The translations under genes were made by a program, and so were the position numbers. The notes beneath the pieces were generated by a model. The model was not told where the DNA came from. It was given only the letters and a program-made list of their open reading frames with translations, and did no database searches. 64,000 nt of DNA from Sporodiniella umbellata (taxonomy: Eukaryota; Mucoromycota; Mucoromycetes; Mucorales; Rhizopodaceae). Positions 56,776-64,000 of the stretch are shown in pieces; position 1 is the stretch's first letter, and the number at the start of each line of letters is the position of its first letter. The DNA is taken from NCBI GenBank assembly GCA_025677835.1, contig JAIXMR010000063.1:1-64000 (forward strand). Direction: 5' to 3'.

Positions 56776-57962
56776 CAGCGTGATAGGCAGGGGGAGGGGG
56801 TAGAGACGAATCGTGGTGGATTCCGAGATTTTTGAGTTTTTCTCTTTCCTCTATCGAAATAGGTGACTGGTAAGGGGGCAGTTTATGGTTGTTACCAATA
56901 CATTGATCGAGTATGTCTATACGGGTACTGAAGCATATTGTTTTGGAGGTGTAACGCGGTTTTTTTGTTTTGGTGCCTTCATCCAGAACCTGTATAACAA
57001 ACGAGATCAGCAGGATATGGCCGACATTGAAGTGGTTGTAGCTGTCAGTGGAGTGAATGAGCGATTTACAGGGGATTTGGTATTCAGCAGACGCTTCCCA
57101 CGCATGATGGAGGGGTTCGGAAGGAAGTGAAAGGGAGGTTTTTTTGGTGGAGCGTACAAAGTAACAAAATTGGCAGGTTCTTTCTTCTCTGTCAATATCT
57201 GGAATGACTGTACGTCTCTCGAGAAGCTGAACAACCACATGTTTTAGTTTTAATCCTTTCACAACTGGCACTAGCTCGAAGCGAACAGGCAGAGTAGCGC
57301 CCAGGGCGACTGAAGTAGGGAGAGTGACTCGATACTGACACCAGGGGGAGATGTGTTTTCGACTGTCAATCATTTCTGGTAGATTTTCACCAGTCAGAAT
57401 GCCCGAGCGAGGTAACCGAGCCACTACGATTGGGGTTTTGGCCCACTGGCGTAGCTTTTTTTTGTCTTTTATATAATCCATGCAAAGGGTGAATTGATAA
57501 TTGACCTGAATTTGTGGACTTTGAACGGTTTCGGGCAATCCGTTTGGGATCGGCATTTCAAAAGAAAATAGTGCTGTTGAGCCTGAATCCATAGACCGAT
57601 GAATTTCGTCATGTCCAGAAGTAGAATAAAGCGTCAAGTGATTTTCAGTCACCAAATGTTCATCGCTTTTGAATTTGTTATCTATTGCCAGTATTAGTAT
57701 ATCAATCAAGCCCCATAAAAAAAAAAAAAAAAAAAAAAAACACGCTTTTAAGTGTCTGCGTCTTACTCAATACATATTTCAGCCTGGCGATGCCCTGAAA
57801 TTTAATAGCAAGATGCTTCATCAAATACGGTTTAAAACTTTTCACGTTGACTGTTCCCCGAATTACGGGTGAAGCATGAAGGTGTGGGCCAACAAAGATG
57901 ACAGGCTCTAGTAGCTCGATCGATAGACTATTGTCGTTGGATTTAAGTAGGGGCCACATCAT
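56768..57962 (-). CDS. Arrestin-domain protein (alpha-arrestin/ART family)
   Basis: Two exons, ATG at 57962. The N-terminal arrestin lobe reads LSIELLEPVIFVGPHLHASP, VIRGTVNV then IKFQGIARLKYVL. A GTAAGA donor at about 57765, a TACTAAT-type branch and a CAATAG acceptor remove an intron holding a 20-A run, giving NNKFKSDEHLVTENHLTLYS. The second exon continues ALFSFEMPIPNGLPETV, ISPWCQYRVTLPTSVALG and LKLKHVVVQLLERRTVIPD (arrestin C lobe) and ends with Pro-rich SLPPPPAYHAVT. PPPPAY resembles a PPxY motif that recruits Nedd4/Rsp5 ubiquitin ligases in fungal arrestin-related trafficking adaptors, which drive endocytosis of transporters. The in-frame extension to 58094 is less arrestin-like and was not used. 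Its TAA overlaps the end of FANCL. Confidence 0.88.
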
Positions 57963-58245
57963 GTCAAGAGTACAAAGCGTTTTCAAAGTAAAAGCTGCGT
58001 TTTTTGGTATATTTATTTCAAAAGAATAAATAAAATGAAGAAGAAAGATTAATAAGGGGGAGGAGGGTGTTCTGTATTTGATTAAATATTTCAAGCCTTT
58101 TTTTTTTTTTTTTCAAATCCAACAAATCATATATTGTTTTCAATAAAATAGCTGGTCTTATCGTCATGTTGAAACAAGCAAAATGACTTAATGCACTTCC
58201 CTGCCATTTATATGTTGTTAGTGTCCATTATGAATAATAGTAGTA

Positions 58246-58287
<42 letters not shown>

Positions 58288-61200
58288 GTAATAATAAAAG
58301 CACCTGCCATTTTTTGTTAAATCGCCAAAAAAAAAAAAAGAGGCTAAAGCTTTATCTTTCCTAGTTTATCCTGGATCCAGAGTTCTTCCGTTGTGGTGTC
58401 GCAAAGAAGCGCAGTTTCTTTTTACCGTCTTCAGTTTTAGTACTTCTTTCCTTTTTCACTCGTTCAATTTACTTCTAAAACTCTGAAATTACTCAATCGC
58501 TTGTAAACACGCCATTTGTCAATAGAATGAAAAGCTGAGCAAATACAGCGGCTTTAAGGCGTGTCTGTTTTTATACTTTTTTTTTTATTTATTTAGAAAG
58601 TAAACTTTTGGGTCTCCTATTTTTCTGTGTTTACTAATTTCATTTAAATACGGTTTAAAAAAGACAAGGCGGAGAAGTATTTTGATGTAATTTTTTTTTA
58701 ATATCAATTACCCCACAAATAGTCTCTTTATTTCAAATGGTCTAAAATACGTTGTTACAAAGTTGTTTATATGAAAGAGTTTGCTATGTGCCCTTTTTCT
58801 TTTTAGGGCTTCAGCTTTTAGAAACAGCTTTTTGTCTTTTTTAAACTTTTTAGTCGCCGTATCATTGATCGGTCTATTTCTGTTTCTTTTTTTTTTTTTT
58901 TTCAGTGCATCTCGTTAGTATATTGGATTGACTCGAAAAGAAACATTATAGGCTGATGTAGACACAAAAAGCCTTAGAAAGTGATCAAGGAAAAACAAAG
59001 ATACAATACAGGAAAAATACCTAGTGTAGATCCTTTGCCCTCATTGTTACTGTCTCATTTTATTGTTGACCTGTTTGGCGCACCAATATGCTCGAATATA
59101 GTATAAGGTAAGTATAGTTTTGGACGTGCTCTTGATCAAGGTCCTGCCTATTTCTTTTTTTAAAAGTGACTCATCCTGCATAATGCTGTCATTTGCTAAA
59201 AACTATAGTAGTCAGATACAGGGAATAAATTTTTTTTCTCTTGATTAAAATAAGGGGGATAGGTTGGTACACCAAAATAAATGTGGTTTCTTTTGGTAGT
59301 CACTTATATATTTGCAAGTAATAGCCCCTTGATAAGGTTTGATGATGTTAGGTAGCAAATCGTTCTCACAGTTACGTCTATAAATTCATCTTTACAATAT
59401 TGTGTAATGCTTGAATACTTGGTCACTGTTATACTTTGGGTGCATAAAGGTTTCGGTTATATAGCATGAGATATAATCTTATCAAATAGCGATCAAAAAA
59501 GAAAATACAAGTAACACTTACGGACTTTACAGATTACAGTACAGATTCAACTCTTAGTTTTATTTCGTATAAAGCAATACGTAGTATGTACAAAAGCAAA
59601 ATCACCTTTTTTTTTTTGACGAGTTTAATAGATGCTTTATCAAAGAGGTCTAGATTGGTAAACTTGATGGTTTTTTTCAATGGGAGGGGTTTTTCTTTTT
59701 TTTTTCTTTTTCTTTTTTTTTTTTTTTACTTTTATGTACAACTGTATTAAAAAGCCGTCTTTTGGAGTACAGGCAGAGTACAACCCCAGATAATGCTTTG
59801 AGGATCAAAAATGGTTTCTTTTGTTTGTTTTGTTTTGTGTTTTCGTCTTTTTTTTTTATTTTATTTTCAATCATTGTTTGTATTTGTACTTTATCGCTTT
59901 ATGAGCATTATTGAGCTGCTTGTACTTTTTATTTGTTCTTCCGATCGTTACTAAACGTTTGGGCTCGGGTCGTTCAGCGAACGGTGTTTGACTTTATAGT
60001 GTTTTAATCTGCAGCCACTCACTGAAAAAAACCCATGTGACATACTCTGATTTTCCTCACAAAATGTTTTTTCCTGTGGTACCCACAGCTTTTAAACCGC
60101 ACTTTCTGAGCATACAAAGATAAGACAGCAACTATAAAGCAAAGGAGCTCCGATCGCTAGTTCTGCTCTAGAGTTCAAAATTAAGAGAACGGGATATTAA
60201 TGCTTATTTGACAAAAACTTATAAAAAACTACCAAACAAAAGTTTGTGACATAATAGGTCAACCACAAACTGTAATTTTGTTTGTTTGTGTGTATAAACC
60301 AAACGTAATAAGGTCTTCTCTTCTCCTTATGCTTACATCGCTCATTTTAAAAGACCTTCGGCTATAGATACACGAAAAAAAGGGGGAGGGACAGGGAAAG
60401 TACTCATGGTGTGTAGCTATATGATTTCTGAGTGAATAAACATTACCCAAGCAAAGGTACTTCTGATGCCCTTTTGACTATCGTTTCTTGAGTATATATG
60501 CCCAAGAATATGGAAAGAAAAAACAATTGAACATGCTACAATGGGCCTACAGTTTAATTCAAGGTTCAGTGACAGTGATATAGTCACAGTAGAAAAAAGG
60601 GAGACGTCTTTTGCAGTTGTACCTAAAAGTCTTTACCGTTTCAATTTCTCTTGGTCTAACAAGCGAACTTAGTGGTACAGAAAATTACTTGCGGAAATGA
60701 AGCAGTTACTAATGATTGTGTCAATAATATGGGCAGCTTATATAACAACAAATATGTTTGCTATGCGAATTGTTTCAGGTCCTGACCTAATAATTTTTTA
60801 AATAAACGGCCACTGTTTGCAGAGTATTTTATCTCACTTTTTGAATAAAGTAGGGCTATATATGATGACTTGACACTCCAATAGTAGACGAACTTTGTTC
60901 TCCACAAATTGTATTCAATTCGACTTGAATTATATAATCTAAATATTGTAATTCATAAAATTCAATAACAGCGTCTATAAGCAACGCAAATCATACAGCT
61001 ACTGATTACTATGCCAATATCTCTACAGTCAGATGTCAAAGACCCTTATTATACATGTCAACACAGTCTCATTAAAATAAAATAAGAAGCCAAAAACATA
61101 TACAAGTAGCTAATGTTTAGTTGCTAATTTACTATGGGCAACTGAATTTACTGTTGATTCTTTCAACAATGCCTGTCTCTAAAAATAAGCACAATGCACA

Positions 61201-63107
61201 TCGTTAAGCGAAATAAGTTTTGATGTAATGCATGATATTTAAACTGTTGACATCGAAAAGCTCACGGCTAATTTTCTCTGCATTTGTCTTTCATAGGTAG
61301 TGGAAACTAGAAATCTTTGTTTCAAAAGAAACTTATACTAATTTAAGGTGTAAGTTTTTTTTAAAAGATATCTCAATAAATATTGAACTTCAATAATATG
61401 AATACAACTACATAGAAAAAGCATATTCCTTGTTGCTCAATGTCTTCTTGTTAGAAGAACGATAGCTCTTACTTTTGTTTATGGTCACTTGTAAAATATT
61501 CACATGGACAGCATTGTTGTGTTTATACAGTCTTGTTGGGGAAGGAAACTTTTTTTCGCGAATACGGCAAAGGTGCATCAGTGTTTGCTCCTGGTGAGAG
61601 AAAGCAAAACCAAGAGAAAAATGAAGAAGGTCTTTTATACCTTTTTTTTTAACAGTGAAGAGTATGTATGCTCTGTTGATCGTTTTGATGACTGCCCTAC
61701 AGATCGTCCTATCTTAAACATAGTTATTTTTTTTTTTTTGAAAAGCGCAATACTATTTTTAAATTGTGCGATATTCTTCTGCAAGATACGACAATTCATG
61801 GCATCAAAAATGCGATCCTTTAGCTTTCTTGTGACATCATTTTGGCAAAAGGTACATTTAGTTTTATTTGAATATGTCTGCTAGTGGAGTTTGAGCCGAG
61901 GCACATGTAAATGTGTTTGAAAAGCTATATATGTGTCTCTAAGGCATAGGTAGAGTGGTCAACAATCATAGATCAATAGTGTCTTAAAAACGTACAGCTT
62001 GAAGAGACAGATTAAGTATAATAAACAGGATTTAAACAGGCACAAATACAATATCAAGCTATATATTTCCCCAACCAGTATGCAAAGTTTTTTCGTTTCT
62101 CCCTTCAAGAGTGCTCAGTAGCTACGCTACTCAAAAAAAAAAAAAAGATCGCCAATGAATAAATAATCACTTTGGTTATATTGAAAAGTTTTATCTGAGC
62201 TATTCAAAACTATATTTAAAGATATGACAAGCAAAACAGTTTTCGAGGTGTCTTTAAAGACTTATGGCTGTGTTTCTGGTTCGTTGTAGTTAACTCTACA
62301 GATTTCCAAAGGTCTTTTGCTACTTGAGTTAAATTTCTTCTACAACTACTAATCGAAGCTAAATATACGAAAGATTACTTTTTTCTTTGACGTCACTGCA
62401 AAACAGACTAGTTTAAAGTTGTCATTGAAACACTGCAGATCTAGTAAATGTAATGGTTCTCAGCCAATCAAGACACCCGCAGAACTCTACAACATTAAAT
62501 GGCTAGACTTCATATTTTTAGTCATATAATATGAGATCTAAGCTCACCAGCTGGAGATTTTAAAGATCAATACATGGATTAAAATACAGATAAAGAACTA
62601 CCAGCATTTCTTGAAATTAATAAGCTCTTTTAAAAAGGATATTTTATAATGTTAAAACAACTTAATGTAAGGCTTTCTTATCAGTTTAAGTAAGAAAAAC
62701 TTCCAGTGAAAAGCCATTTGATTTTTAGCTACAGCTAGTTTTTTTCAACGATACTCTAGTTTGTGAGTTTCGTTTACGGATTACTAATATGTAAATAGTT
62801 ATACAAATGAATGTTAATCAAGCAAAGCCTATACGCGCTTGTAACACTCTATGCTGCTTACTCTTTCAATTCCCTGTCCTATTTTTTTTTTTTTTTCAAA
62901 AGAATTAAGAGTTTCTTGTTAACAATTGTCAGCTCCTGTCAAATTTCAAAACACAAGAGTGTTTTTTTAGAAGAAAAAAAATGTCACGATTGTATAGATA
63001 TAAAGAAAGATGCCAGTCAAAGCAGGTTATTCTCTAATGAAAAATAGCGGGTTTTATTGTTATTATTGCTGCTATGATTGCTGTTGTTGTTACTATTTTT
63101 TTTATAT
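57963..63107. other. Long gene-poor AT-rich spacer
   Basis: About 5.1 kb. It includes an (AAT)n tract (listed), many T/A runs, and short open frames without domains, among them 61504-61884 (126 codons, Phe-rich). A possible minus-strand coding scrap at about 58345-58420 reads DTTTEELWIQDKLGK, but I found no companion exons. I see no supported gene. Confidence 0.55.
58237..58298. repeat. (AAT)n/(TAG)n microsatellite
   Basis: TAGTAGTAG followed by about 14 AATAAT units and AGTAATAATAA. Non-coding, upstream of the arrestin gene. Confidence 0.92.
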
Positions 63108-63795
63108 TTACACGCGGGTGCGACTTTCTCTGGGTACAACCTATTATTGAATAGTTAATATGTGGCTCATTCGGTACTAGTAAAAAATTCCAAAAAGCTT
63201 ACTCTAGAGAGAGCTGGGTGTGATAGTATAGGGCCAATAATGGGGAGACGCTTCAAAAAACCAAAGACCACAGGGAAGAAATCGCTAGGAAAGTATAAGT
63301 AACTTGCGCCATGTTTTTTTTCTTTTTTTTTTTTAATTTTTACCCAAATAGGTTTAAGAATCCAAAAATCTCTACCAAAAATCCAAAGAAAGGATATTTA
63401 CTCAAAACCAAAAAAATACCTCCCAAAAAACATATCGTTCCTTTTAACTTTTCTTTTCGGCTAAAGAATATAAAGGTACTCTTGGGACCAATGATGGCTG
63501 TGATTCCACCTAAAAACAGCACCTAGATTTTGTTTTTTTATAAAAAAAAAAAAAAGAAATTGAACATGTTTGTGCGCATTTTCTTCTTTTTGTGTATGCT
63601 TTGTTTTGATGCTTGAGCTCTTACGTTGCCGATGGCCATTAGTCCTGCATCAAATAATAACATGACGCCCATCATCATAAAGAACACGCCAAATGCAGTC
63701 AATCCCACACCGATTTCTACAAATTCGAGAATGTAAGCACAAGCCGTTACTTTTTATCTTTTTTTTTCTATACTTTGACTATCGCTTAACCACAT
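63108..63795 (-). CDS. GOT1: Golgi transport protein Got1
   Basis: Split across small exons: 63774-63795 (MWLSDSQ plus one base), 63625-63716 (KIGVGLTAFGVFFMMM and GVMLLFDAGLMAIGN), an exon starting at 63522 (VLFLGGITAIIGPKSTFIF and LKGTICFLGGIFLVL, then FFGFLVEIFGFLNLF), and an exon at about 63245 (GDFFPVVFGFLKRLPIIGP then ILSHPAL). The MWLS start, four hydrophobic segments and the GDFF..PIIGPILSHPA end are the Got1/Sft2-like signature. Got1 is a tetraspanning membrane protein of ER/Golgi vesicles that supports ER-Golgi transport. The extreme C-terminus is uncertain: a GTAAGC intron can lead to VVPRESRTRV and TAA at 63108, or without it the frame ends at TGA 63167. All other junctions keep frame. 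Confidence 0.9.
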
Positions 63796-64000
63796 TGCTT
63801 TCGTATGTATATAGATATATTTTGTGATTCAAATATAGCAAGAAAGAAAAAAGGCAGCTGTTAGTCTGAGCCAAAGATTTTTTTAAAGTCAAAAAGAATT
63901 TGATCATATCCCCCTTATTTTGGGAGAAAAAACTGACGGTATTTATAGGTCATTAAGCAAAAGCTGTCAATAAACAAAAAAATTCTGTGCTTTTTTTTTT
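63796..64000. other. Upstream flank of GOT1 to window end
   Basis: A/T-rich DNA, presumably the GOT1 promoter. No gene is visible in these 200 bases. Confidence 0.5.

Noticed and set aside
57963..58094. N-terminal extension of the arrestin gene, which would give a hydrophobic signal-like segment
   Set aside because: Arrestins are cytosolic and start close to the first beta strand; the extension is T/A-rich and probably leader sequence.
61504..61884. A 126-codon plus-strand open frame in the gene-poor right part
   Set aside because: Phe-rich, contains translated T-runs, no domain, no splice partners. Kept only as part of the spacer description.
1..64000. tRNA, rRNA and CRISPR-like structures
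   Set aside because: No GGTTCGAATCC-type T-arm with a matching acceptor stem, no conserved rRNA stretches, and no spaced direct repeats beyond microsatellites and the short duplications listed were seen by eye. A computational scan (tRNAscan-SE, Infernal) would be decisive.

Overview
The window is nuclear DNA of a filamentous fungus, most probably an early-diverging one (Mucoromycota). The evidence is many short spliceosomal introns (about 45-90 bp, GTAAGT/GTATGT donors, TAG/CAG acceptors), very AT-rich gene-poor spacers with A/T homopolymers up to about 30 bases, and a gene mix that includes a fungal-type transcription factor, Hal4/Hal5-type kinase, yeast-type biotin ligase with an amidotransferase-like N-terminus, Dbp3, FANCL and a myo-inositol-type transporter. 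No tRNA, rRNA or CRISPR array was seen. Most gene models here were assembled by hand from split exons, so exon edges are inferred from splice consensus and reading frame.

Layout. 1-6.5 kb: a fungal transcription factor running off the left edge, an unrecognised multi-exon gene, and an F-BAR/SH3 scaffold. 6.5-10.8 kb: gene-poor DNA with possible exon relics. 10.8-12.9 kb: a Hal4/Hal5-like kinase and a thioredoxin-fold mitochondrial protein. 15.5-19.9 kb: a large fusion of a fatty acyl-CoA reductase and a glycerol-3-phosphate/DHAP acyltransferase, with key catalytic residues substituted in both halves. 22-30 kb: a one-RRM plus MLLE protein and a cyclin-Y-like protein. 30-37 kb: five minus-strand genes or candidates, with MCM10, BPL1 and a Ptc5/PDP-type PP2C secure. 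39-42.8 kb: a 1,249-residue protein made of Lys/Glu/Thr-rich repeats joined to a Tc1/mariner-like transposase domain that has lost all three catalytic acids. 44-57.9 kb: a compact cluster with a PHD protein, DBP3, an inositol-type transporter, a SMARCD/Snf12 subunit, ribosomal protein P1, a Rho GTPase, a SANT protein, FANCL and an arrestin. 58-63 kb: gene-poor. 63.1-63.8 kb: GOT1.

Functional themes. Several genes serve chromosome replication, repair and chromatin (MCM10, FANCL, SMARCD, the PHD and SANT proteins). MCM10 and FANCL both carry paired ACGCG elements close upstream, suggesting common G1/S control. Membrane and trafficking genes (F-BAR, arrestin, Rho, GOT1, transporter) are scattered. 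The most unusual items are the domesticated-looking transposase fusion and the reductase-acyltransferase fusion, which may be a pseudoenzyme.
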